From an archaeon (GTDB taxonomy: Archaea > Nanobdellota > Nanobdellia > Pacearchaeales > GW2011-AR1), in the NCBI GenBank assembly GCA_018694115.1, contig JABHNB010000001.1:1-64000 (forward strand): a DNA stretch of 64,000 nucleotides, written 5' to 3'. The translations under genes and the position numbers were made by a program. The number at the start of each line of letters is the position of its first letter. Within the stretch, counting starts at the first letter, position 1. Under the pieces are notes generated by a model that was given only the letters and a program-made list of their open reading frames with translations, did not search any database and was not told the origin of the DNA. Of this stretch, positions 50,494 to 59,484 are shown piece by piece.

Positions 50494-52407
50494 ATGGGCG
50501 ATAGTATTGAACATAAGAATTCTAAGGAAGAAAAATCTGTTGAGCAAAACTTGGCGGTAGATTATGTTCCTAAAGCAAAACTTGGTAATTTACCCGTATC
50601 TAATCAACTTGATGAAGAAGTTAAGAAGAAGATGGATAAGACTCGAAAAGAGATTGATGAATTCAAGGATGAAATTGCTAAGAAATTCAAATATGTCGAG
50701 GCTATTGGAATTATTCCGGCTCAGGCAGCTAAAAAGATTGAAGAAGAGTTTGAAGTTCCAGAAGAAGATTGTAAAAGAGGACTGATTCATATTTTAACAG
50801 TTATCCCTGAGAAAAACTTTAAGGAAATTGGAAAAGTAAGACTTGAAGCAATTAATTTAGCTAAGAAAATCAATGCGAAGCTTTGGGTTCATGTTGTGAC
50901 TCCAGTTGACATTTGGAATCTTGGTCTTGATTCTAAGTTTGATGTTATGGAAGCTTTGGCAATGTCTTTTCCGGTAATGGATAAGGGATTACTTGGTGCT
51001 CTTCGAGTTTCGCAGATCCATAAGACTCTTGTTTTGAAGAAATTCGAGAAGTATGTAACTAGTTATGTTGTTGGTGGATCTGTTGTTCGTGGTGAAACTA
51101 TTAAGACTAGTGACGTCGATGTTTTTGTTGTTATTGATGATACGGATGTTAAGAGAATGCCCCGATTGGAGCTTAAGGAAAAGTTAAGGGGAATTATTTA
51201 TTCTTATATACAAGAAGCAGAAGCAATTGCAGGGGTTAAGAATAAGTTATCTCCACAGATTTATTTGCTAACTGATTTTTGGGAATCTGTAAAGGATGCT
51301 CACCCTGTAATGTTTACGTTTATCCGGGACGGTGTTCCACTATATGATCGTGGTGCGTTCTTACCTTGGAAGTCTTTGCTAAGGATGGGCCGAATTAAGC
51401 CATCTCCTGAAGCAATTGATATGTTTATGAGTTCTGGCGATAAGATGAAGGATACAATTGAGCGAAGGCTATTTGATATTGTAATTCATGAAATATTCTG
51501 GGGAATTATCACTCCGACACAAGGTCTGCTAATGTTGTATGGTCAAACACCTGGAAACCACAAGGGAACTGTTAAGGCTTTCAGAGAGACATTTGTCGAG
51601 AAAGAAAAGATGATTGAGAAGAGATATGGAGATATTCTTGAAGAAATTGTTCTAACCTATTTCAAGGGTTATGAACATGGAAAAGTTAAGCCTGGAGATG
51701 TTAGTGGTAAGGATGTTGATCGTTTGACTAAGGATGCAATAGACTTTTATGGAAGACTAAAGGAATTAAGATCTCAGATTGAGAAGAGAGTTCAGGAAAA
51801 ATCTATTGAACAGATTTATACAGATATTTTCGGAATGCTTGGTTCATTGTTGAAGAAAAAGACTGAGAGTGCGATTATCAAGGAATTCGACGAGAGTTTG
51901 ATCAAAGAAGGGAAATTCCCTCCAAGATTCTTAGATAGTTTGAAGTTTGTTGCTAAGGTTAAGAAAGATTTTGAGAAAGCTAAGAAGAAAGCGGCTGCTG
52001 CTAAACCTGAAAAAGAGGGTAAGAAAGGCAAGAAGACGAAGAAGGCTAAGGATGGAAGATTAGAGGATGCTAAGTTGAGACGTGAAGTTGATAAGGCTAG
52101 AAAACTTTCTACAGAAGTTGTGAATGCTTTGGTTGAATATACTCAGAGATGCGACTTTATGGCAATGGATAGAACTAGATTCTTGATTAAAGGTCGAGAT
52201 ATGACTGCTGAGGCTTTCTTCTTGAAAGATCTATTTGTTATTCAGGGAGCTAAGATTGAGAAGCTTTCCGGAGCAAAGTTAGTTCGATCGGATCCGGATG
52301 AATTGAAGAACCAGATAATGGCCCACAAGGACAAAGAAACAAAGATTGATTTCAAGGCCCTTGAGAATTTAAGGAAGATTTTTGGCGAGTTTGAATTAGT
52401 TTATTGA
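50494..52407 (+). CDS. Large nucleotidyltransferase with HEPN-like part
   Basis: 637 aa. VVGGSVVRGETIKTSDVDVF (about 189-208) is the pol-beta-type nucleotidyltransferase motif GGS-x-x-R-G-x-x-x-x-S-D-x-D. A long helical middle and a Lys-rich linker EKEGKKGKKTKKAKDG (about 500) lead to a C-terminal domain of about 120 aa. It resembles a group of large nucleotidyltransferases conserved in DPANN archaea. It might add nucleotides to RNA or modify a protein; target unknown. Confidence 0.65.
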   Translation: MGDSIEHKNSKEEKSVEQNLAVDYVPKAKLGNLPVSNQLDEEVKKKMDKTRKEIDEFKDEIAKKFKYVEAIGIIPAQAAKKIEEEFEVPEEDCKRGLIHILTVIPEKNFKEIGKVRLEAINLAKKINAKLWVHVVTPVDIWNLGLDSKFDVMEALAMSFPVMDKGLLGALRVSQIHKTLVLKKFEKYVTSYVVGGSVVRGETIKTSDVDVFVVIDDTDVKRMPRLELKEKLRGIIYSYIQEAEAIAGVKNKLSPQIYLLTDFWESVKDAHPVMFTFIRDGVPLYDRGAFLPWKSLLRMGRIKPSPEAIDMFMSSGDKMKDTIERRLFDIVIHEIFWGIITPTQGLLMLYGQTPGNHKGTVKAFRETFVEKEKMIEKRYGDILEEIVLTYFKGYEHGKVKPGDVSGKDVDRLTKDAIDFYGRLKELRSQIEKRVQEKSIEQIYTDIFGMLGSLLKKKTESAIIKEFDESLIKEGKFPPRFLDSLKFVAKVKKDFEKAKKKAAAAKPEKEGKKGKKTKKAKDGRLEDAKLRREVDKARKLSTEVVNALVEYTQRCDFMAMDRTRFLIKGRDMTAEAFFLKDLFVIQGAKIEKLSGAKLVRSDPDELKNQIMAHKDKETKIDFKALENLRKIFGEFELVY

Positions 52408-52516
52408 AGTTACTAACACGTAACCTTTAAATACCCAATTTCCACAATATAATTACTCTTAATAGATACCTTTATGGAGAAATGCCCTGAAGTGAGTATA
52501 TTTTTAAGATGTATAT

Positions 52517-52795
52517 ATGATGGTAACAGCAAAAGTAATCCAGTTCCGAAGGGGAAGAAAGACCTTCAAACCTAGACATTTCTTAATCGAGATTCCGGGT
52601 GTTGATGATCGTGAAGCTGCTAGCAAGTTTGTTGGTAAAACAGTAGAATGGAAATCTCCGGGAAAAGAACCTACAATTATCGTCGGTAAGGTGTCTTCAG
52701 CACATGGTGGAAATGGTGTTGTTAGGGCTATCTTTGAGAAGGGTTTGCCAGGACAGGCTATTGGAACTGATGTTGAAATTGGAGGTAGTAAGTAA
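52517..52795 (+). CDS. rpl35ae: Ribosomal protein eL33 (L35Ae)
   Basis: 92 aa. The L35Ae fold is clear: GRKTFKPRHFLIEIPGVDDREAA (first strand pair), FVGKTVEWKSPGKEP and GKVSSAHGGNGVVRAIFEKGLPGQAIG. Component of the large subunit in archaea and eukaryotes; absent in bacteria, hence a taxonomic marker. The last base overlaps the start of the L10e gene. Confidence 0.9.
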   Translation: MMVTAKVIQFRRGRKTFKPRHFLIEIPGVDDREAASKFVGKTVEWKSPGKEPTIIVGKVSSAHGGNGVVRAIFEKGLPGQAIGTDVEIGGSK

Positions 52796-53328
52796 TGGCA
52801 CTTAGAAAAGCATCTGCATATTCGAAGAGATTTGCTCGACCTTTTACTAGAAAATCTAAGAAAAGAACTAAGTCGTATATCAAGACAGTTCCGAATTCTA
52901 GAATTGTAAAGTTTAAGATGGGAGATATTTCAGGATTCAATAAGGGAGAATTTCCAATTGTTTTAAATGTTATTTCCAAAGAACAAATTCAAATTAGAGA
53001 CAATTCTATCGAGGCTGTTCGACAGTATTTCAATCGTTTCCTTCAACTTAGAGTTGGAAAGGAATTTTATTTAGAAGTGAAGGTTTATCCGCATCATGTT
53101 TTAAGAGAAAATAAAATGCTTACTGGGGCTGGGGCTGATCGTATGCAGACTGGTATGAGCCGAGCTTTTGGTAAGACTATTGGTCGAGCTGCTTTTGTTA
53201 AACCTGGACAAGCTATTTTTTGTATTGGTGTTAAGACTCAAAAGCATGAAATTGAAGCTAGAAAATTGATTCGGTCTGCTAAGGCTAGAATGCCATGTAA
53301 GGTTGGAACTGTTACTGTGAAGAATTAG
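52795..53328 (+). CDS. rpl10e: Ribosomal protein uL16 (archaeal L10e)
   Basis: 177 aa. Matches archaeal L10e: RKASAYSKRFARPFTRKSKK, YFNRFLQLRVGKEFYLEVKVYPHHVLRENKMLTGAGADRMQTGM (shown in parts), and the end ARMPCKVGT. Binds 23S rRNA near the peptidyl transferase centre. Directly follows eL33 with a 1-nt overlap, indicating cotranscription. Confidence 0.9.
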   Translation: MALRKASAYSKRFARPFTRKSKKRTKSYIKTVPNSRIVKFKMGDISGFNKGEFPIVLNVISKEQIQIRDNSIEAVRQYFNRFLQLRVGKEFYLEVKVYPHHVLRENKMLTGAGADRMQTGMSRAFGKTIGRAAFVKPGQAIFCIGVKTQKHEIEARKLIRSAKARMPCKVGTVTVKN

Positions 53329-53374
53329 ATTTTTGGAGGGCATGATTTATAAGTTTGAATATCATTATATTTTT

Positions 53375-54454
53375 ATGAAAACATTTTTTATTTTAGGAAG
53401 GAATCCTGAGCTATCTCGGGCTGAAGTTAATGCATTTTTAGATGCGAGGGGCAGGGAATACTCTGAAGTATTATTTGAGGAGAATTTTCTTGTTCTTGAA
53501 ACTGGAGAAGGGGAGAAGTTTGATGTTCAGGAATTTGGTGGGGTGATGAAACTTGGAGAGATTCTCTTTGAAGGAAGTGAAGAGGGTTTTGAGCAATTTG
53601 TCGACGATAAAGATCTTGTTCCATCAGATAAGTTTTCTTATGCTTTGTTTGGAAATGTTGATACGGAGATATTGAAGGATAAGTTTAAGCGCGAAAAAAG
53701 AAAAGCTATGTTGAAACATGGTCGGAAGAGGATTAAATTTCAGGGTGGCGAAAATGTAGAACTACCAAATGCGGATTTTTACTTCTTTCTTCATGAATTT
53801 GATGGGAAGATTTATTTTGGAGTTATTGATCAGAGTTATGATGCTTTTAAGGTGAAAGAAAGAGATATGGGTAAACCTGTTCGTAGAGAACATCTTGCTA
53901 TTTCTCCGAGATTGGCTAAGATTTTGATTAATCTTTCGCGAGCTAAGCGTGGGGAATTGATGTTGGATCCTTTTTGTGGTGTTGGAGGAATATTACAAGA
54001 GGCTTTATTGAAGAATATTAAGGTTTATGGAATTGACCACGATAAAAGTGCAATTCGAGATGCAGATGTGAATTTGAAGTGGTTAGCAGAAAATTATGAT
54101 TTGGACGTTAAGTGGAAATTAAAGAATATTGATTCAAGAAAAGCTCCAGATCTGCAATTTGGGGCGATTGCTACTGAAACTCCTCTTGGAAAGATTTTGA
54201 GGAAAAAGCCAAGTTCTGGTGAAGCGAAGAAGATTATTCAGAATTTTGAGGCGTTTATTGTACCTATTTTGACTCGTTTGAAGAAGTGTAAGAAGCCCTC
54301 TGCTAGGATTGCTATTACCTTTCCGGTGGTTGGAGGGATTAGAGTTGATTCTGCTAAAATTGCTGATCGAGCAAGCCTAAAGCTTAGAGGCAAACCAATC
54401 TCCGAATTTCGAGAAGATCAGTTTATTTCTCGGGATATTGTTATCTTCTCTTAG
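53375..54454 (+). CDS. Trm-G10/Trm11-like tRNA methyltransferase
   Basis: 359 aa from the ATG at 53375 (TTTATAAG lies about 25 nt upstream; an alternative ATG at 53342 has a GGAGGG). A THUMP-like N-terminus precedes the SAM-binding motif LDPFCGVGGILQEA (about 210) and VYGIDHD. Motif IV reads TETPLG where bacterial-type enzymes have DPPYG; this variant is known in the archaeal branch. Expected to methylate tRNA guanosine 10 or similar. Follows the ribosomal protein genes. Confidence 0.8.
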   Translation: MKTFFILGRNPELSRAEVNAFLDARGREYSEVLFEENFLVLETGEGEKFDVQEFGGVMKLGEILFEGSEEGFEQFVDDKDLVPSDKFSYALFGNVDTEILKDKFKREKRKAMLKHGRKRIKFQGGENVELPNADFYFFLHEFDGKIYFGVIDQSYDAFKVKERDMGKPVRREHLAISPRLAKILINLSRAKRGELMLDPFCGVGGILQEALLKNIKVYGIDHDKSAIRDADVNLKWLAENYDLDVKWKLKNIDSRKAPDLQFGAIATETPLGKILRKKPSSGEAKKIIQNFEAFIVPILTRLKKCKKPSARIAITFPVVGGIRVDSAKIADRASLKLRGKPISEFREDQFISRDIVIFS

Positions 54455-54548
54455 GGTAAAATCTCGAATTCTTTTGTTTGTATCTTTGTAACTAAAGAGT
54501 AAGAACAAAACAGAAAGGTTTATAAAGTCAAAATGGTGCCATTATACC

Positions 54549-55022
54549 ATGGTAACAGATATTCCACAGGAGCTGAGTCGAGTATATTTAGCGGAAAACC
54601 AGGGAAATACCTGGAATACGTCTGAAAACTCCGTAAACAGTGTAGGAAACATGAAAGTAGACTCGATGAAAGAAGCAGTCAGCGAGGTAGAGGAACTTAT
54701 CACTGAAAGAGGAGTTCTTAGTCTTGAATTCATCAAGGAAGGTGAAAGTATGAAGACTCAAATTAATAATTTTCTTTTGGAGAATGCTCCAAAGGGTGAA
54801 GATGATTCTGAATTTACTAGAGAACGAGCAGAGCTTCGAAAGAAACAGATGGATATTTCTGAATTACAATTAAACGAGAGAGTTGGCTGTTGGAGAGATA
54901 TTGCACTATTGAAGAGAGAACTTCGAGAAAGGCAGAAGGAACTTAGCGATAAGGAAGGCCGAGCAGAGATTCTTGATAAGATTTTGACTGACGAAGATGG
55001 TATGAAAGGAGGTATTAATTAA
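54549..55022 (+). CDS. Coiled-coil protein, 157 aa
   Basis: 157 aa. A Asn/Ser/Thr-rich start (NQGNTWNTSENSVNS) precedes 110 residues of charged predicted coiled coil (ELRKKQMDISELQLNERV ... LLKRELRERQKELSDKEG). TTTATAAAG and a palindromic ATGGTGCCATTATACCAT element around 54531-54550 lie at its promoter. First gene of a tightly packed set that includes the HerA-like ATPase. No family recognised. Confidence 0.5.
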   Translation: MVTDIPQELSRVYLAENQGNTWNTSENSVNSVGNMKVDSMKEAVSEVEELITERGVLSLEFIKEGESMKTQINNFLLENAPKGEDDSEFTRERAELRKKQMDISELQLNERVGCWRDIALLKRELRERQKELSDKEGRAEILDKILTDEDGMKGGIN

Positions 55023-55023
55023 G

Positions 55024-55395
55024 ATGAAAGGAAAACGAGTAGGAGATGTTAGAAATCATTCCGATGAAACAACTGCTAAACACGAAAAGTTCGCAGATTA
55101 TGAATCTGCAGACGGATCTCAGGTAGTTGTAGAAATGGGAAAGTTTAGGGTCCACGGAATTGGAAAAGGTCCAAAACGTTGGAAAGAGAGCTATCAAACA
55201 AGGGTTAGTGTTGGCGGAGAAATGGTTAGACAGTACTTTGGTAATGAGCTTTCAGAGAGAGACCAAGGCGATGTTCAAGCTATTGCTGAAAACGCAGAGA
55301 CTTATGGAATGAGCGCTGACGAAGTTATAGGACGTTTGGATGATCACTCCGCAGGACGTGCGAGTGACTTAGACAACTTAGACGAACTACAATAA
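55024..55395 (+). CDS. Hypothetical protein, 123 aa
   Basis: 123 aa, one base after the preceding stop, preceded by GGAGGTATTAATTAAG. Regions KFADYESADGSQVVVEMGKFRVHGIGKGPKRWKESYQTRVSV (in parts) are beta-rich and polar; the C-terminus is Asp/Ala/Glu rich. No family recognised. Confidence 0.45.
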   Translation: MKGKRVGDVRNHSDETTAKHEKFADYESADGSQVVVEMGKFRVHGIGKGPKRWKESYQTRVSVGGEMVRQYFGNELSERDQGDVQAIAENAETYGMSADEVIGRLDDHSAGRASDLDNLDELQ

Positions 55396-55422
55396 AATCA
55401 AATTTTATTTTTTATTTTTTTT
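55393..55422 (+). terminator. T-tract terminator
   Basis: AAAATCAAATTTT (partial hairpin) is followed by long T runs (TTTTATTTTTTATTTTTTTT) after the stop of the 123-aa gene. Typical archaeal oligo-T termination; the next genes would need a new promoter or readthrough. Confidence 0.5.
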
Positions 55423-55445
55423 AATTAATACACGGAGAAAACGAA

Positions 55446-55511
55446 ATGGAACAAGAAAAAACAGACAGGAAAGTGAACGGGAAGTTAAGGCAGCCGGAGG
55501 TCTTTGAATAA
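55446..55511 (+). CDS. Possible 21-aa leader peptide
   Basis: A 21-codon frame MEQEKTDRK... with GGAG 8 nt upstream, ending 1 nt before the ATG of the next gene (TAAAATG). Basic/acidic, no membrane segment. Might be a coupled mini-gene or simply a translation leader. Confidence 0.35.
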   Translation: MEQEKTDRKVNGKLRQPEVFE

Positions 55512-55512
55512 A

Positions 55513-55827
55513 ATGATACATGAAATTATAGAAGATAAAGGCCAGTATATGAATTATGAAGTAATTCTTGGAAAGATAGAGGGCGGGATTATTCCCCAAT
55601 TATCTCTTCTTAGAAGGCAGGAGGATCATCTTTCCTTAAGAGAATATGAAGGTTTAAAGACAGCTATGGAGAAGGCACTTGATGGTGGACTTTCTCCGGA
55701 AGCAAAGGCAAGACTCCCACGAGGAGACCCGGGTAAGACTCTTAGTAGACGAGTTGCAAGAATTTATTCATTTATTTCTACGAAAGTAGTTGAAGAAAAA
55801 AAGAAGGCAAGGGAGGTAAGAAGATAA
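55513..55827 (+). CDS. Hypothetical protein, 104 aa
   Basis: 104 aa from ATG 55513 (ORF could extend to TTG 55504). Sequence has EVILGKIEGGIIPQLSLL and a basic end AREVRR. Predicted helical. No family recognised. One base before the next gene, so cotranscribed. Confidence 0.45.
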   Translation: MIHEIIEDKGQYMNYEVILGKIEGGIIPQLSLLRRQEDHLSLREYEGLKTAMEKALDGGLSPEAKARLPRGDPGKTLSRRVARIYSFISTKVVEEKKKAREVRR

Positions 55828-55828
55828 A

Positions 55829-56068
55829 ATGGCAGGACAAAAAAATAGTAAACCGACTTTTGCCCCAGAAGCTTATTGTGGGATTTGTGGCGTAGAATAT
55901 CAAATTGGCCATAGATGTAGTAAGGGAACTTTGGGAGCGATTGATGCAGCAAATACACGGGCCCTTAGGCAGGAATTGATATTTGAACCATTTAAGGATA
56001 CTCGTAATATGAATACTAGACTAAAAAATGGATTCGATTGGATGAATCCTGACGGAGATCTTGATTAA
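55829..56068 (+). CDS. Small zinc-binding protein, 79 aa
   Basis: 79 aa. CGICGVEYQIGHRC is a CxxC...HxxC zinc site. Short basic start MAGQKNSK. Aromatic/acidic end (FDWMNPDGDLD). Ends 1 nt before the HerA-like gene. May be an accessory protein of the ATPase. Confidence 0.5.
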   Translation: MAGQKNSKPTFAPEAYCGICGVEYQIGHRCSKGTLGAIDAANTRALRQELIFEPFKDTRNMNTRLKNGFDWMNPDGDLD

Positions 56069-56069
56069 A

Positions 56070-58007
56070 ATGGTATTTCAAAAAGCTATGGGCATGGAAG
56101 ATATATGTAATAGACTTAGACCGATCCTTGGTAAAAAGGTTGACGAATTATACTTTCGTTATTCGGTAGCTGAAACTAGAGAAGAGCAAAATGAGATTGC
56201 TCAGTTTTTGAGAGCACTTTATCAGAAGAATTTGAACAAATTACTTGATAAGGGTGTTTTGCTTGAGCCACCTAGAAAAGAAGTTATTGATGGAGACTAT
56301 AAGCTTGCTACAGTTAGTTATTCTGGGAAGAAATTGTTTCCTTTTACACTTAGAGATAGGGATTGGCCAAGGCACGTTTGTGTTACTGGAATGAGTGGTT
56401 CGGGTAAGACTACTTTGGCGTTTCATATTATTCAGAATTTTATTGATAAGAAGAAACCTTTTTTGATTTTTGATTGGAAGAAGTCTTTTAGGCCTTTGTT
56501 AAACGCAAGTCCTAACTTAATGTGTTTTACAGTTGGGGATGACAGAATTAGTAATCATTTTAAGATGAATATTAACAGACCCCCAAAGGGTGTTGCTCCA
56601 AAAGAATGGATTAATGTTCTTTGTGATCTATTAACTGAAAGTTTCTTCGTTTCGTTTGGTGTACATAAGGTTCTACTTGAGACACTTGATGAGGCATTTA
56701 AGGAATGGGGAGTTTACCAGGGATCTGAGAATTATCCTACTTGGAACCATTTGAAATGGAGACTTGAAGAAAAGCTTGGAAAGGCTGGTGGCCGAGAAGG
56801 TGGATGGATTGAGTCCGCACTTAGAATTGCTTCTCTTTTGACATTTGGAGATTTTGGTAAGACAGTTAATTATAAGGGAAATAAGGCTGTTAAGGTCGAA
56901 GAACTTTTGGATAAGGAAGTTATTTTTGAATTAAATTCACTTGGAAGTATTGAAAAGAAATTCTTCTGTGAATTTGTTTTGACTTATATCTATAAATTGA
57001 AGAAAGCTAGACAGAATGAGGTTGAAGTAGGTTTTGATCACGCTATTCTTGTTGATGAAGCACATAATATTTTCTTGAAACAACCAACTCACTTTTCAAA
57101 TGAATCTGTAACTGATATGATTTATCGAGAAATGCGAGAGTATGGTACAAGTTTGATCTGTTTGGACCAGCATATTTCAAAGATTTCGGATACTGTAAAA
57201 GGTAATTCGGCTTGTCATATTGCATTCCAACAGCAGTTACCTCAGGATATTTGGGATATTGGAGACTTAATGCAGTTAAGGGAGAATAAGCAATTCTTTT
57301 CGCAGTTACCTGTGGGTAGTGCGATTGTTAAGTTATCTGAGAGATATACGTCTCCTTTCTTAGTTGAAGTTCCTATGGCAAATCTTCGTAAGGATAATAT
57401 TACAAATGAGAATGTTAAGGGAAGAATGGATGCTCTTATTCAGACTAGGGCTTTTGCAGATGGAGAAGATCCTCAGTTCCAGAGATCTTTAGTTGATGCA
57501 GATATTATTGAAGATGAAGCTAAGAAGCTTAAGGCAGAGAATAAGATTGAAGTTCGAGTTGAACCAATCGTTGAGGAAGCTCCTGAAGTTGCTAACTTTA
57601 CTTCTGCACAAAACTACCTTTATAGCCAAGTTTGGAAGAGATTGCTTAAGGGAGAAGGTCTTGAATCTATTGAAAAATCTTTAGAGAATAATGGTAAGTA
57701 TACTAGTTCGGATATTATGAAGGTAATTAATTATGCCTTTGAGAACCAGTTTGCACTGAATATTGAGATTGAAATGGATTCTGATGAGCCTAAGAGGGAT
57801 ATGTTGAAGGTAGGCGAACAGAATTTTATTGACTTTTTGAGAGCTAATCCGGAGCATGAAATGAGTACTGTTGAAGTATACCGGGCAGTTGGACTTTCAG
57901 CACGAAAGGGAACTCAGACAAAGAATGCTTTGATTGAGAAGGACTTGATTAGAATTGAAGAAATTAAATATGATAAGGGTTGGAAGAAACTTATCAGGTT
58001 GAACTAG
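56070..58007 (+). CDS. HerA/VirB4-type ATPase with C-terminal wHTH
   Basis: 645 aa from ATG 56070. Walker A VTGMSGSGKTTLAFHI (about 110), Walker B ILVDEAHNIF (about 327), and a sensor-like DQHISKISD. A region of about 120 aa and a winged HTH at the end (FIDFLRANPEHEMSTVEVYRAV). The layout fits HerA/FtsK/VirB4-type DNA-moving ATPases of plasmids, viruses or conjugation systems. Within an operon of small unknown proteins it is the only clear enzyme, pointing to a mobile element. Confidence 0.7.
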   Translation: MVFQKAMGMEDICNRLRPILGKKVDELYFRYSVAETREEQNEIAQFLRALYQKNLNKLLDKGVLLEPPRKEVIDGDYKLATVSYSGKKLFPFTLRDRDWPRHVCVTGMSGSGKTTLAFHIIQNFIDKKKPFLIFDWKKSFRPLLNASPNLMCFTVGDDRISNHFKMNINRPPKGVAPKEWINVLCDLLTESFFVSFGVHKVLLETLDEAFKEWGVYQGSENYPTWNHLKWRLEEKLGKAGGREGGWIESALRIASLLTFGDFGKTVNYKGNKAVKVEELLDKEVIFELNSLGSIEKKFFCEFVLTYIYKLKKARQNEVEVGFDHAILVDEAHNIFLKQPTHFSNESVTDMIYREMREYGTSLICLDQHISKISDTVKGNSACHIAFQQQLPQDIWDIGDLMQLRENKQFFSQLPVGSAIVKLSERYTSPFLVEVPMANLRKDNITNENVKGRMDALIQTRAFADGEDPQFQRSLVDADIIEDEAKKLKAENKIEVRVEPIVEEAPEVANFTSAQNYLYSQVWKRLLKGEGLESIEKSLENNGKYTSSDIMKVINYAFENQFALNIEIEMDSDEPKRDMLKVGEQNFIDFLRANPEHEMSTVEVYRAVGLSARKGTQTKNALIEKDLIRIEEIKYDKGWKKLIRLN

Positions 58008-58008
58008 G

Positions 58009-58347
58009 ATGGCAGCTGTTAGTATTAATTTTGATGCGGGGGAAGAACCTCAAAATGTTGGAGTTAGGCGACCGGAATTGTCTGAATTACCAGAATCTAT
58101 TAGAGAAGTTAGCAGAACGCTTTATGCTGCAAAGGGTTTTACCGCTCAGAAGAATTGGGAATTAGCTAGAGATTATTGGGGCTATGCTGATGAAGCACTT
58201 AGAGCTTATCATAAAAGTGTTGGAGAAGGATATTTAAGCGAACAGGGAAAGAGAGCGCACTACGGAGTTATCCGTAAGGTTGAAGATATGGTTATGGCAG
58301 GACTTACATTTACTAATAAACAAATTACAAACAAACATACCCACTAA
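58009..58347 (+). CDS. Hypothetical protein, 112 aa
   Basis: 112 aa, one base after the ATPase gene. ELPESIREVSRTLYAAKG and helical middle, ending in a His/Thr/Lys-rich tail TNKHTH. Possibly a small partner of the ATPase. No family recognised. Confidence 0.45.
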   Translation: MAAVSINFDAGEEPQNVGVRRPELSELPESIREVSRTLYAAKGFTAQKNWELARDYWGYADEALRAYHKSVGEGYLSEQGKRAHYGVIRKVEDMVMAGLTFTNKQITNKHTH

Positions 58348-58811
58348 ACATTAACCCAGTGACTACTTATTTCGGCCTTTCTGCTGAAATATCAACTTTC
58401 CAGAAACTATGTGGAAGGGAATACCTTGCGAGGCAATAAAAACTTCGCGGAATAAGGTAAATCCAAAGGATGATTCTATAGGTTTTACTATGACAACTCT
58501 AATCGAATGTGTGTTCCGACGTGGAATACCCAATATCTGCTTAAAGATTAACCCCTTATAGCGGAATATCTAACCTCATTTTGGAGGAAACTTGATTAAA
58601 AGTGAAAACTTTTTGTCAAAAGATGAAAATTTTCTAAAATTCTTAAAAGAGTTTTGGGAAAGATGAAAATTTTCTGAGCGAAAGCGAAGAAAGTGGAAAA
58701 AAGCATTCAGAAATGAATGAGAAGTATATATTGTAGTCTGAAAAGGCTGAAATCGTGGAATACGTGATGGATTTTGAAATTTAATGCCCTTAATGGGTGA
58801 AAGGATGTGAA
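58348..58811. other. Non-coding region between the archaeal operon and the high-GC block
   Basis: 464 bp without a credible gene. It holds: a stem-loop TTTCGGC/GCTGAAA at 58370-58389; several repeats of the form GGAATA; a 17-bp direct repeat AAAGATGAAAATTTTCT at 58618-58634 and 58659-58675, containing a GAAAATTTTC palindrome; and, at its end, a TATATATTG near 58725. Base composition shifts here from AT-rich to GC-richer. No origin or attachment site could be assigned. Confidence 0.5.
58774..58804 (+). promoter_or_regulatory. Leader hairpin (first type), before the 29-aa gene
   Basis: TTGAAATTTAATGCCCTT then AATGGGTGAAAGG: CCC/GGG stem around a TTAAT loop, followed by GAAAGGA 6 nt before the ATG at 58812. 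A close copy occurs at 59446-59479. Confidence 0.55.
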
Positions 58812-58901
58812 ATGGATCTAACTGGAGCGATATTTGCTGTCGTATTTCTTTTAGCGATGTGGGCAGCATTATGCGGAGGGATATCCTGCGTCGTAGGTTG
58901 A
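58812..58901 (+). CDS. Small transmembrane peptide, 29 aa
   Basis: 29 aa: a hydrophobic helix (AIFAVVFLLAMWAALC) with two Cys and ends GGISCVVG. Its TGA overlaps the ATG of the next gene (TGATG), so it may couple the two. RBS GAAAGGA. Too short to classify; might be a toxin-like, membrane or leader peptide. Confidence 0.4.
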   Translation: MDLTGAIFAVVFLLAMWAALCGGISCVVG

Positions 58902-59419
58902 TGAACCACAAACTGTGCACTGAGCACAACGGGACGAATAACTGCCCGAAATGGGTGAGAAAGGTAGGTGACGAGATGAATTTGACGAATTATGAGTATA
59001 TGCTGGACATGTTGACTGGAAGGGGGATGTTCCGACCTCATGCGGTGGAAATCATCGGACTTCTGAAGAAAGAGGTCCAAGGCAGCATAGAGGTTCAGTG
59101 GGAAGAAGAGGCCGATTATGCTTCTCAACTCCTCAAAGATCTCAACGAGCTTCTGGGTCCGATCGCCATCAAGTGGATCGATGAAAACCACACTGAGCAT
59201 TATTCCTTCATTCGGGATATGTTCTTGCCCGATGAGAAGAAAAAGCCCTACTTGGCTGTGGAAATCACGGACAAGGATCGGCGAGGTCATGATCGGACGT
59301 ACCTGATTGAGGGGATTATCGGGAAAATTCGTGCTTGCCTCAGAAAGGCCACAGCCGAGAATCCCGTTGGAGAGGATGCAGTAATCTACGTCTCAGTAGA
59401 TGTCGGAGTCAGGAAATAG
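58901..59419 (+). CDS. Unknown protein, 172 aa (tail block)
   Basis: 172 aa from the ATG overlapping the preceding stop. Starts CTEHNGTNNC (two Cys), then mostly charged helical sequence (MLDMLTGRGMFRPHAVE, EVQGSIEVQWEEEADYA) and a beta-like end VIYVSVDVGV. GC and codon use are unlike the archaeal part. No family recognised; the in-frame extension to 58859 is not adopted. Confidence 0.45.
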   Translation: MNHKLCTEHNGTNNCPKWVRKVGDEMNLTNYEYMLDMLTGRGMFRPHAVEIIGLLKKEVQGSIEVQWEEEADYASQLLKDLNELLGPIAIKWIDENHTEHYSFIRDMFLPDEKKKPYLAVEITDKDRRGHDRTYLIEGIIGKIRACLRKATAENPVGEDAVIYVSVDVGVRK

Positions 59420-59445
59420 GGGATTTTCTGGCCTCACTGCGATTG

Positions 59446-59479
59446 TTGAAACTTAATGCCCTTTAAGGGTGAAAGAAGG
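59446..59479 (+). promoter_or_regulatory. Leader hairpin (first type), before the 125-aa gene
   Basis: TTGAAACTTAATGCCCTT then TAAGGGTGAAAGAAGG. CCCTT pairs with AAGGG. It shares 26 of about 31 positions with 58774-58804. The ATG follows at 59485. Confidence 0.55.
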
Positions 59480-59484
59480 TTGAG

